Source: Bacillota bacterium (lineage in GTDB: Bacteria; Bacillota; Clostridia; Saccharofermentanales; Saccharofermentanaceae). From it: a stretch of DNA of 64,000 nucleotides. The translations under genes and the position numbers were made by a program. Where the stretch lies: the NCBI GenBank assembly GCA_023397475.1, contig JAEWUD010000048.1:79799-143798 (forward strand). Reading direction: 5' to 3'. This document shows, piece by piece, positions 8,343-15,740 of the stretch; the stretch's first letter is position 1, and each line of letters opens with the position of its first letter. A model generated the notes under the pieces. That model searched no databases and had not been told where the DNA came from. It saw only the letters and a list, made by a program, of their open reading frames with translations.

Positions 8343-10799
8343 ATGTACACAACATTTGAACAGGCAGACAAGGATCGTCTTTTGGACGGACGCTCTTTGT
8401 CCACTTTGGAATACGACAAAATACTTCTTCGCTTATCGGAAAAGGCTGTAAGCACTGGAGGAAGAGAGCTTTGCGAATCTCTATTGCCTACATCGGACAT
8501 CATCGAAGCGAACCGTCGACATAAAGAAACCGATGACACGGTGAAGTACATTCTTGCCGAGGGACGATTGCCGTTCGGAGGGATCTGGGATATCCGGTCT
8601 TCGGTCGCCCTTTCCGTGGCCCAAGGTCAATTGCCGATGAAGAGTCTCTTGCAGATCGCGAGTTTTCTTCGCGCCGTAGAGAAGATGAAGTCTGTCTTGC
8701 CTCAGGGCGCGACTGCGGATACGACCAATGAGCTTTTTTCCTGCGTCATAGCCCTTCGTCCCTTGCCCTCGATCGAGAAAGAGATTTCTTTTTGTATTCT
8801 TTCGGAAGAAGAGATGAATGATCGCGCAAGCGAAGCTCTCTACCAGATTCGTCGGAAGATCAGGGATCTGCAATCCAGTGTTCGTGATATTCTCGAACGC
8901 ATTATCCGGAATCACCCGACGGCCTTGCAGGAACAGTTGATTACATTGCGCGGAGAGCGATACGTCGTTCCCGTGAAGGCAGAGAAGAGAGGCGAGATAC
9001 CGGGAATTATCCACGACACCTCGTCCTCCGGACAAACGGTTTTTGTCGAGCCGATAGCCGTCGTTGAGGCCAATAACAAAATTCGGGAACTTCTGTCGCG
9101 CGAACAAGAGGAGATCGATCGGATTCTTTCCGAACTGTCCGCCCGTGTGGCAGATTCATCCGCAGAACTTTTCGAGGATTATTCTTTGATGTCCAGGGTC
9201 GATTTTCTGTCGGCGAAGGCGACGCTGGCGATTGAGATGAAGGCGAATCGCCCGCTTCTCAATAACGAAGGACGAACTGTACTTCGAAAAGCGAGACACC
9301 CTCTGATCGATCCGAAGAAGGTGGTTCCGATTGATTTCTCGATCGGAGAGAGTTACCGGACACTCGTCATTACCGGTCCGAACACGGGCGGTAAGACTGT
9401 GTCACTGAAGACCTGCGGGCTTCTGACGCTCATGGCGATGGCCGGCCTTCAGATCCCTGCGCTCGACCATTCCGAGGTAAGTGTTTTCGAGAAGGTTCTG
9501 GCGGATATCGGAGACGAGCAGAGCATTGAGCAGAGCTTGTCGACGTTCTCCTCACACATGAGAAATCTCATCTCGATCCTTAAGGAGACCGCACCTTCGA
9601 CGCTCGTTCTTGTGGATGAGCTCGGTTCGGGTACGGATCCGTCGGAAGGTGCTGCATTAGCGATTGCCATACTGGATACCTTGCGCAAAAGAGGAGCCGT
9701 GACCGTCGCTACGACGCATTACAAAGAACTTAAGGGATACGCGATCGAGACAACCGGCGTCGAGAACGCCTGTTGCGAATTCGATACGGATACGTTATCG
9801 CCGACCTACCGGTTGTTGATCGGACTACCCGGCGTCAGCAACGCGTTTCTGATCTCACGTAAACTTGGTCTTGAGCAGGAGATCATTGACCACGCTCAGA
9901 CACTGTTGTCCGATGAAGGGCTGCGATTTGAGGAGCTCTTATCCGCCGCCGAGCGCAATAATCGGGAGAGTGAGAAGCTCAAGAAAGAGATTCGTGAAAT
10001 GCGCGACCACGTCAAAGAAGAGAAGCAGCGCCTCGAAAAGGAATTGGAGATGATCGAGCAGAAGCGTGCGTCGATCTTAAAAGAGGCCAAGGAAGAGAAA
10101 AAGGAACTTCTTACCGAAGCATTGGACGAGGTTGACGAGATGATCCGCGAGGTGCGTCGCGCCAACACGGAGAAAGAGAAGAAGGAAGCCGAGGAGAAGA
10201 TTCTGAAGATTCGACAGAATCTTCGTGCCGGGTTGTCTGTGCTCGATGATGATCTCAAGACCCTGCACGATAAGCGGCCGATTCCCGGGGAGAAACCGGA
10301 TGAGATTCGTCTCGGTGGTCTCTACTATGCTCCGGAATTTGATGTCACAGGCACCGTTGTCAAAGGTCCGGATTCGCGCGGTGTTTGCGTGTTGCAATCC
10401 GGTGCCATGCGCATGAATGTCAAATCTGCCGCCTTGCGTTACCCGGAAGAAGAGCCGGCGACACCAAAGACTTCCGCGAAAAGCACGCGGCGCGGCGGAT
10501 CTGTTCCTGCCAGACAAATTGCATCTTCAGATAAGCTTCGCATGCAAAAAGCGCAGACGATGCAGTCGGAGATCATGCTGATTGGGATGACCATGGATGA
10601 GGCAACTTCAGCTTTGGATCGTTACATCGACGACTGCGTTCTGACCAATATCGCGACAATTCGTATCGTACACGGTAAAGGTACCGGGGCGCTGCGAACC
10701 GCCGTCGCTACTCTGCTCAAGAAAGACAAGCGCGTTCGATCCTTTCGTCTGGGAACCTACGGTGAGGGAGAAGACGGCGTGACCATCGCAGAACTGTAA
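8343..10799 (+). CDS. mutS2: Endonuclease MutS2
   Basis: MutS family ATPase with a C-terminal Smr domain; in Gram-positives it acts in recombination control and on collided ribosomes rather than in mismatch repair. 818 residues. Walker A GPNTGGKT is near residue 343 and Walker B VLVDELGSGTDPSEG near residue 421. A long charged coiled coil follows (about 520-640), then the Smr domain in the last 85 residues with the HGKGTGALR motif. The N-terminal mismatch-binding domain of MutS is absent, as expected. RBS AGAAGGA at 8330-8336. It ends before the shared terminator at 10837. Confidence 0.96.
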   Translation: MYTTFEQADKDRLLDGRSLSTLEYDKILLRLSEKAVSTGGRELCESLLPTSDIIEANRRHKETDDTVKYILAEGRLPFGGIWDIRSSVALSVAQGQLPMKSLLQIASFLRAVEKMKSVLPQGATADTTNELFSCVIALRPLPSIEKEISFCILSEEEMNDRASEALYQIRRKIRDLQSSVRDILERIIRNHPTALQEQLITLRGERYVVPVKAEKRGEIPGIIHDTSSSGQTVFVEPIAVVEANNKIRELLSREQEEIDRILSELSARVADSSAELFEDYSLMSRVDFLSAKATLAIEMKANRPLLNNEGRTVLRKARHPLIDPKKVVPIDFSIGESYRTLVITGPNTGGKTVSLKTCGLLTLMAMAGLQIPALDHSEVSVFEKVLADIGDEQSIEQSLSTFSSHMRNLISILKETAPSTLVLVDELGSGTDPSEGAALAIAILDTLRKRGAVTVATTHYKELKGYAIETTGVENACCEFDTDTLSPTYRLLIGLPGVSNAFLISRKLGLEQEIIDHAQTLLSDEGLRFEELLSAAERNNRESEKLKKEIREMRDHVKEEKQRLEKELEMIEQKRASILKEAKEEKKELLTEALDEVDEMIREVRRANTEKEKKEAEEKILKIRQNLRAGLSVLDDDLKTLHDKRPIPGEKPDEIRLGGLYYAPEFDVTGTVVKGPDSRGVCVLQSGAMRMNVKSAALRYPEEEPATPKTSAKSTRRGGSVPARQIASSDKLRMQKAQTMQSEIMLIGMTMDEATSALDRYIDDCVLTNIATIRIVHGKGTGALRTAVATLLKKDKRVRSFRLGTYGEGEDGVTIAEL

Positions 10800-10836
10800 G
10801 GTGAGAGATCCTGTTTTCATTTTCGAGCAAGAAATT

Positions 10837-10885
10837 GGGGCTGTTGCATTCTGAACCTTTACGTTCATTTGCTACAGCCCCTTTT
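10837..10885. terminator. Two-tier hairpin, bidirectional terminator, copy 1 of a repeat
   Basis: GGGGCTGT and ACAGCCCC form the outer stem, followed by TTTT; an inner stem TGAACC/cgTTCA (one mismatch) sits in the loop. It lies between convergent mutS2 (+) and the phosphoglycerate mutase gene (-). The reverse complement matches the element at 15655-15706 at about 43 of 47 positions. Confidence 0.85.
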
Positions 10886-10906
10886 CCATTCTTAACAGAA
10901 ATCAAT

Positions 10907-12130
10907 TCACGAGATAAAGTAGGTGAAGAGCTCGGGTCCCGACGCGAAGAACGTGCCGGTCTTCCGGGCTTCTTCTTCGCTGAAAGCCTTGATGTCAGTG
11001 ACTCTCGGACACGCACTGTCATAGAGGAAGAACGGAACCGATTCTCCGCTGTGCGCCCGAGTCGTAACCGGGGTGGGATGGTCTGGAAGTACGAGAATCC
11101 GGTAATCTTCACCGGTTGCTATTCGCCGCGATTCCAAGGCGGTGTATACAGGAGACAGGATCTCCTCGCTGATTCGCTCGATGGACTCTTTTTTGCCGGC
11201 GGCATCCCCGTGGTGACCGCATTCGTCCGGCGCTTCTACGTGGAGATATATGTAATCATAACCATCGTCATAAGCTTGGACGGCGGCGCTTGCCTTGCCG
11301 GCAAAATTTGTATCCAGATTTCCTGTGGCTCCGGGTACTTCGATCAGATCGAGACCTGCGGCTCGTCCGAGACCGAAGATGAGATCCACCGCCGAAATGA
11401 CGGCGCCCTTTTTGCCGAAAGTCTCGAAAAAGTCACACATTCCCGGCTTCGTTCCCTGACCCCATAGCCAGATCGAATCGGCGGTATTCATACCCGCGGC
11501 GCGACGTCTCAGATTTATCGGATGATCAGAAAGAATATCCGCGGATGCCTTCATCATGGCGTAGATACGTTCCGAACCTTCTCCCTTGGGAAGATATTCG
11601 CGGATGTTTCGACCGGAAATATCGTGAGGAGGCGTAAGGATTGTATTGCCGGGCCCGTTCTCCCACAAAAGGATGTGCCGGTAACTCTTGCCCGGATACA
11701 GATGAATATCTTCTTTCTCAAAAGCGTCACGCAGAAAAAGTACGAGCTCTTGAGCCTCTGCTGTGCTGATTTCGCCGGCGGAATAATCCAGCATATCCGA
11801 CGTCTCGTAATCTTGTCCCTTCCGATCGAGGCTGACGAGGTTCATACGAAATATCATATCAGTTGCGGACATCTCGATCCCGAGACTCAAGGCTTCGAGC
11901 GGAGAACGACCGGTATAAAATCTTCGGGGATCGTATCCCATAACCGACATATTCGCCGGACCGCTTCCGGGCTCGACACCGTCGGGCACGGTCTGTACCA
12001 TGCCCGTTACGGAGGCCTTGCTTAAGAAATCCATCGTTGGTTTTACCGCGATCTCCATGGGGGTCTTGCCGGAGAACTGCGGAACCGGGAGGTCTGCCAT
12101 CCCGTCACATAAGAGAATAAAATACTTCAT
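10907..12130 (-). CDS. apgM: Archaeal-type cofactor-independent phosphoglycerate mutase family protein
   Basis: 407-residue alkaline-phosphatase-superfamily protein. It opens with ILLCDGMADLP, the metal-binding start of the ApgM family, and has HVEAPDECGHHGD (near residue 298) and LPDHPTPVTTRAHSGESVPF (near 350) with metal-ligand Asp/His residues. ApgM converts 3- to 2-phosphoglycerate. Bacterial members of this length are also annotated as a proposed homoserine kinase, so the substrate is open: no thr genes are nearby to support the second view. There is no Shine-Dalgarno sequence directly before the ATG. Instead a stable hairpin (12140-12163) lies ten bases upstream. Minus-strand gene downstream of the small OadG-like gene. 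Confidence 0.85.
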   Translation of the reverse strand: MKYFILLCDGMADLPVPQFSGKTPMEIAVKPTMDFLSKASVTGMVQTVPDGVEPGSGPANMSVMGYDPRRFYTGRSPLEALSLGIEMSATDMIFRMNLVSLDRKGQDYETSDMLDYSAGEISTAEAQELVLFLRDAFEKEDIHLYPGKSYRHILLWENGPGNTILTPPHDISGRNIREYLPKGEGSERIYAMMKASADILSDHPINLRRRAAGMNTADSIWLWGQGTKPGMCDFFETFGKKGAVISAVDLIFGLGRAAGLDLIEVPGATGNLDTNFAGKASAAVQAYDDGYDYIYLHVEAPDECGHHGDAAGKKESIERISEEILSPVYTALESRRIATGEDYRILVLPDHPTPVTTRAHSGESVPFFLYDSACPRVTDIKAFSEEEARKTGTFFASGPELFTYFIS

Positions 12131-12139
12131 TTGACAACG

Positions 12140-12163
12140 AAAAAGCCGGATGCACCGGCTTTT
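12140..12163. terminator. Hairpin between the OadG-like gene and apgM
   Basis: AAAAGCCGG (141-149) and CCGGCTTTT (155-163) pair around a five-base loop, with A/T tracts on both sides. On the minus strand it reads as a terminator for the 12215-12430 gene, but it ends only ten bases before the apgM start, so it could also act as an attenuator or translational element for apgM. Confidence 0.65.
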
Positions 12164-12214
12164 ACCGACTCCTTGTAAGAATGTAAATCGAGAGAATTCA
12201 TCGAAAAGGAGGAA

Positions 12215-12430
12215 TCAGATCCGACGGACACGACGGACGATGAAGCCCGAATCGCCAACTTTGACTCCTTCGTTCTCGCGAAAACGAGCAATCGCAGCTG
12301 TGATCACGGCGATCAGCCGAAGATCCGCTCCGTCTGACTCAGAGGAAGAAATTACCGAGGAAGCGGCAGCCGTCGAGGCGGAAACCTCTTGTATCTGCTT
12401 ATCCTTTGAACGGCGAAATAATCCGAACAT
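12215..12430 (-). CDS. Small OadG/MmdD-like C-terminal domain protein
   Basis: 71 residues. The second half, with LRLIAVITAAIARF and FIVRRVRRI, matches the C-terminal part of sodium-pump decarboxylase gamma/delta subunits (OadG, MmdD). The usual N-terminal membrane helix is missing: the N-terminus is MFGLFRRSKDKQ followed by an Ala/Ser-rich stretch. No decarboxylase alpha or beta subunit is near. A strong AGGAGG eight bases before the ATG, a terminator after the stop and an upstream promoter-like sequence suggest it is a real, separately expressed gene. Function unknown; it could be a free subunit for a pump encoded elsewhere. Confidence 0.6.
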   Translation of the reverse strand: MFGLFRRSKDKQIQEVSASTAAASSVISSSESDGADLRLIAVITAAIARFRENEGVKVGDSGFIVRRVRRI

Positions 12431-12485
12431 GTTATGCCTCCTATACGTTTGTCACGTGTTTTGTTATTCTGTAGGAGTTGATGGA

Positions 12486-12510
12486 ATTCGCACTCTGGAA
12501 AGGTGCGAAT
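12486..12510. repeat. Perfect 8-bp inverted repeat in a divergent intergenic region
   Basis: ATTCGCAC (12486-12493) and GTGCGAAT (12503-12510) flank a nine-base centre, between the divergent OadG-like gene (-) and the P-loop ATPase gene (+). Its size and place suit an operator or a 5' leader hairpin. Confidence 0.5.
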
Positions 12511-12520
12511 CACTTCTTCT

Positions 12521-12550
12521 ATTTAATTACACGAGAGCGTCGGCTGTCAA
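12521..12550 (-). promoter_or_regulatory. Possible promoter of the OadG-like gene
   Basis: Reading the minus strand, TTGACA (12550-12545) is followed after 18 bases by TTAAAT (12526-12521). The -35 is perfect, the -10 weak. The inverted repeat at 12486-12510 would lie at the start of the transcript. Confidence 0.35.
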
Positions 12551-12579
12551 TCTGAACGCGACGGAAAGGTCACAGGATT

Positions 12580-13299
12580 ATGCACAAAATTCTCACCAAG
12601 ATTATGCAGGAGGGACAAGACGAACTTCCGAGACTCTTCATTTTTGTCGGAGCCTATGGGAGCGGCAAGTCTGAGGTGGCTGTCAATTTTGCCCGCATGC
12701 TTCGCGAGAGCCTGCCGGATCGCAAGATCCTTCTGGCGGATCTGGATATCGTCAATCCCTTTTTTCGCTCGGCGGACGCGGCGGATGTCCTCGCGAAGGA
12801 GAATATACGATTAATTGCGCCCAATTACGCGAATACGAACGTTGATGCGCCGACGGTAAGCGGCGAGATGTATTCGATCTTCGATGATCCCACGTACACG
12901 GGTGTCTTTGATATCGGAGGGGAGGATCTCGGCGCGAAAATTCTCGCGAGCATGCATTCCCGGTTCAAGAAGATCTCCTATCGCGTATATATGGTGGTGA
13001 ATACCTGCCGACCGTTCACCGCGGATGCCGAAGGCATTGTAAAGATGTCGCGGGAGCTTGAGGTCGCGTCGCGGCTCAAGATAAATGGATTTATCAATAA
13101 TACGAATCTTCTCGAGATGACGACGGCGCAGATGCTTGTGGAATCTCAACCGATTCTCGATCAGGCAACGGAGATAACGGGAATTCCGGTAGCGTTTTAT
13201 TCCGGATTTGAAGATAATCTTCAAGAATTTTCGAAAATATCATTAAATTTCGAAATTTCGCTCTTGAGTATGCGGCGCACGGTGCTGTATAATAGCTAA
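12580..13299 (+). CDS. P-loop ATPase of the ParA/MinD/CobQ type, function unknown
   Basis: 239 residues. Walker A GAYGSGKSE is near residue 27. ADLDIVNPFFRSADA (near 51) and FDIGGEDLGAKIL (near 110) fit the switch regions of the deviant P-loop (MinD/Mrp) class. From memory, relatives with the DLDIVNP-FRS motif often sit next to 2-oxoacid:ferredoxin oxidoreductase genes in Clostridia. Here such an operon lies 5 kb downstream, separated by serS and bioY, so a link is only inference. It is 32 bases upstream of the zinc-ribbon membrane protein and probably cotranscribed. The start at 12580 has only a weak RBS; ATG 12604 is an alternative. Confidence 0.75.
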   Translation: MHKILTKIMQEGQDELPRLFIFVGAYGSGKSEVAVNFARMLRESLPDRKILLADLDIVNPFFRSADAADVLAKENIRLIAPNYANTNVDAPTVSGEMYSIFDDPTYTGVFDIGGEDLGAKILASMHSRFKKISYRVYMVVNTCRPFTADAEGIVKMSRELEVASRLKINGFINNTNLLEMTTAQMLVESQPILDQATEITGIPVAFYSGFEDNLQEFSKISLNFEISLLSMRRTVLYNS

Positions 13300-13331
13300 T
13301 AGTAGGGCGAAGGAAAGGAAACAGACAGAAC

Positions 13332-14177
13332 ATGGGAGTCTTCATCTTCCTTATCGGCTTCTTTGTTTTTATCGGTTTTTGCGTGACGATTCTTACGATG
13401 ATTCTTCGAATCGTTCGGACGGTACAGAGGACCACAGAATCTCAGGCGGTTCGCACGGTTGTGGAGATTGCGAAGAACCTGACGTCGAACAACGAGGACA
13501 TGGTAGATCTGAACCAAGAGGAGGCTCCGAAGTCTGTCTCCGATATGACAGCGGTTTACAGCGGCAACATTGCCAGAGATTTTCCCGATCTGAATGTTCG
13601 GGAGCTGATCACATCGACAGAGCATAAACTCCGTTTGTATCTGGAGGCGATCGGAAATCTGTCACAACAAGCCGTAGAGAAAAGAGTTATCCTTCCTCGT
13701 CAGGCATATGGTCGTGAGTTGGAGGGAGGAACGGCCGGAGAAACACTGGATGTAACCGACGCTCTTGTAACTTCACTCGAGCGGAGAATCGTGGGTTTGC
13801 ATCGGGTGGGAAGTGTCGAATCATTCGAGAACGTTTCGATTCGACATACAGGAATCAGGTCCTACCGCAATCAGGGGGCGACATGCGTGCTTGTATTACA
13901 GACCGCAGTTTCGTATTATCACTATATCAAGCGTGACGGCAGAGTGATTGCAGGCAGTACAAACACGATCGACCAGGCACGTTATGATCTTGAGCTCATT
14001 TATGTGATCGACAGGGATCAGTTGCCTTTCGAGGACACAGATGTATTGTCGGCGCATTGTCCGAATTGCGGTGCTCCCGTTAAGGGAACCGGAGACAAGT
14101 TCTGTGAGTTCTGCGGCAGCGGAATTCGTACCATCGATATCCGGCTCTGGAGAGTAAATAACATCTCCGAGAGCTGA
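13332..14177 (+). CDS. Membrane-anchored protein with C-terminal zinc ribbon (YdjH-like?)
   Basis: 281 residues. An N-terminal hydrophobic helix (about 3-25) is followed by a soluble domain. That region has an NTF2/Tim44-like feel (DLNVRELITSTEHKLRLYLEAI, then an antiparallel-looking segment around 170-240). The C-terminal zinc ribbon is CPNCGAP...CEFCGSG (about 242-264). The next gene is an SPFH protein with zinc ribbons. That arrangement resembles the Bacillus ydjH-ydjI pair of the membrane-stress operon, which I use as context rather than as a sequence match. The name is tentative. Probably in one transcript with the ATPase upstream. Confidence 0.7.
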   Translation: MGVFIFLIGFFVFIGFCVTILTMILRIVRTVQRTTESQAVRTVVEIAKNLTSNNEDMVDLNQEEAPKSVSDMTAVYSGNIARDFPDLNVRELITSTEHKLRLYLEAIGNLSQQAVEKRVILPRQAYGRELEGGTAGETLDVTDALVTSLERRIVGLHRVGSVESFENVSIRHTGIRSYRNQGATCVLVLQTAVSYYHYIKRDGRVIAGSTNTIDQARYDLELIYVIDRDQLPFEDTDVLSAHCPNCGAPVKGTGDKFCEFCGSGIRTIDIRLWRVNNISES

Positions 14178-14252
14178 ATATACAAATACGTACATCAGGG
14201 TTGTGACACAAGACGACATTTCGATTCATAAGGAAGCAGGAGGAGTTATAAA

Positions 14253-15632
14253 ATGGGACTTATCAAAGCGGTGACCAGTGCTATCGGTTCTGCGGGCAGC
14301 AATATTTTCGCGGCCGGTGCCGAGTCGATCACATCCGTGTTTCGGGACCAGTATATCGAGTTCTTTACGGGAGACTCTCTCGACAAGGATACCCTGGTGA
14401 AGCGCGGTGCCAGAAAAATCAAGAACGGCAGCAACAAGGGAGATACGGACGTTATCACCAACGGTTCGAAGATCGCGGTTCCGACGGGAACGGCTCTCCT
14501 TCTTGTCGACAACGGTAAAGTTACGGATTTCACGACCCAGCCGGGTCTCTATACCTGGGATAAGTCGTCCGCACCTTCCTGTATCGGCGGTGAAGGCTTC
14601 GGCGAGGGCTTCAAGAAGTCTATGGAGACAATTCTCGACCGTTTCAAGAGCGGCGGAATCATCAATTCCGAGCAGCGGATCTATTTCGTCAATATGCTCG
14701 AGATCACCGAAAACGGATTCGGTTCTCCGGCCCCGCTTCCCTATCGTGACCCGGAGTTCAAGAACATCAGCATTCGTGTCAGCGGTTATTTCACGTATAA
14801 GATCGTTAACCCGATCACGTTCTTCGAGAGCATTTCCGGTAATGTAGCCGAGATGTTCCCCAGAAATCCGTTCACTCAGACGCAACTTCGTGCGGAATTT
14901 GTCTCTTCGATTTCCGAGGTTATCAACAAGCTCGGCGAGGGCGGCAAGAACGTTCCGTTCGCGAATATTCCTTCGGAGAACGGAATTATTACGACGTATA
15001 TGGAGTCCGCGCTCGACGAGCAGTGGACGACACGCCGCGGTATCGAGGTGATCGCTGTTGCGATCAATCCCGTTATCCCCGATGAAGCGTCACAGAAGAG
15101 AATTGACGAAGTCACCCGTATACGCAACTATCGCGACATGGGACTCGTCGGCGATTACGCGACGATGGGCATGACCGATGCCTTCAAGGCCGGTGCGGCG
15201 AACGAAGGCGGAGCGGTGTCTGCCTTTGCCGGCGTCGGAATGCTCAATATGGCGAGCCAGCAGACCGGTATGGTCAATCCGATGATGGCAGGTCAGATGG
15301 CTCAGCAGCAACAAGCTCAACAGCAGGCTCAACAGAATATGGCCGGTGGTATGATGGCCGGTGCCGTAGCCGCCAACGCAGCTTCCGGCTGGAAGTGTCC
15401 GGCCTGCGGAAGAGAGGGCAATAACGGTAAGTTCTGTGCCGAGTGCGGTGCGAAGAAACCGGAAGCAGCTGCAGGCTGGGATTGTTCCTGCGGTAAGAAG
15501 GGCAATGACGGTAAGTTCTGCGCCGAATGCGGAGCTAAGAAGCCGGAAGGTTCCTCCGTCTGGGATTGCGCTTGCGGCAAGAAGGGCAACGACGGCAAGT
15601 TCTGCGCCGATTGCGGTAAGCCGAAGGCCTAA
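14253..15632 (+). CDS. SPFH-domain (virion core protein-like) protein with three zinc ribbons, YdjI-like
   Basis: 459 residues. The N-terminal two thirds is an SPFH/band-7-type domain of the YdjI class: IFAAGAESITSVFRDQ near residue 12, VPTGTALLLVDNGKVTDF near 75, then FVSSISEVINKL. A Met/Gln/Ala-rich linker (about 325-375) follows. The last 80 residues are three consecutive four-cysteine ribbons, the second and third nearly identical. Such proteins are recruited to stressed membranes, in Bacillus together with YdjG/YdjH and PspA. No pspA is visible here. Strong GGAGGAG RBS. It ends before the repeated terminator at 15655. Confidence 0.85.
   Translation: MGLIKAVTSAIGSAGSNIFAAGAESITSVFRDQYIEFFTGDSLDKDTLVKRGARKIKNGSNKGDTDVITNGSKIAVPTGTALLLVDNGKVTDFTTQPGLYTWDKSSAPSCIGGEGFGEGFKKSMETILDRFKSGGIINSEQRIYFVNMLEITENGFGSPAPLPYRDPEFKNISIRVSGYFTYKIVNPITFFESISGNVAEMFPRNPFTQTQLRAEFVSSISEVINKLGEGGKNVPFANIPSENGIITTYMESALDEQWTTRRGIEVIAVAINPVIPDEASQKRIDEVTRIRNYRDMGLVGDYATMGMTDAFKAGAANEGGAVSAFAGVGMLNMASQQTGMVNPMMAGQMAQQQQAQQQAQQNMAGGMMAGAVAANAASGWKCPACGREGNNGKFCAECGAKKPEAAAGWDCSCGKKGNDGKFCAECGAKKPEGSSVWDCACGKKGNDGKFCADCGKPKA
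15390..15629 (+). repeat. Three tandem zinc-ribbon units
   Basis: Three units of 23-29 codons, each with two Cys pairs (CPACG/CAECG, CSCG/CAECG, CACG/CADCG). Units 2 and 3 share the blocks GKKGNDGKFCA at the protein level and are also very similar in DNA, pointing to recent duplication. Confidence 0.85.
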
Positions 15633-15654
15633 TTCAATCAGAAAGCTTAATGAT

Positions 15655-15706
15655 AAGGGGCTGTTGCAAATGAACGTAAACGTTCAGGATGTAACAGCCC
15701 CTTTTT
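15655..15706. terminator. Two-tier hairpin, bidirectional terminator, copy 2 of a repeat
   Basis: Outer stem GGGGCTGTTGC / GTAACAGCCCC followed by TTTTT; inner perfect stem TGAACG-TAAA-CGTTCA. It lies between convergent ydjI-like (+) and serS (-) genes. Near-identical in reverse orientation to the element at 10837-10885. Confidence 0.85.
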
Positions 15707-15740
15707 CGTCGAACTTGATAATGTCGAAACGGTTTTCTTC

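Noticed and set aside
12150..12674. 174-codon plus-strand frame
   Set aside because: Overlaps the OadG-like gene, the intergenic repeats and the start of the P-loop ATPase; no RBS or domain.
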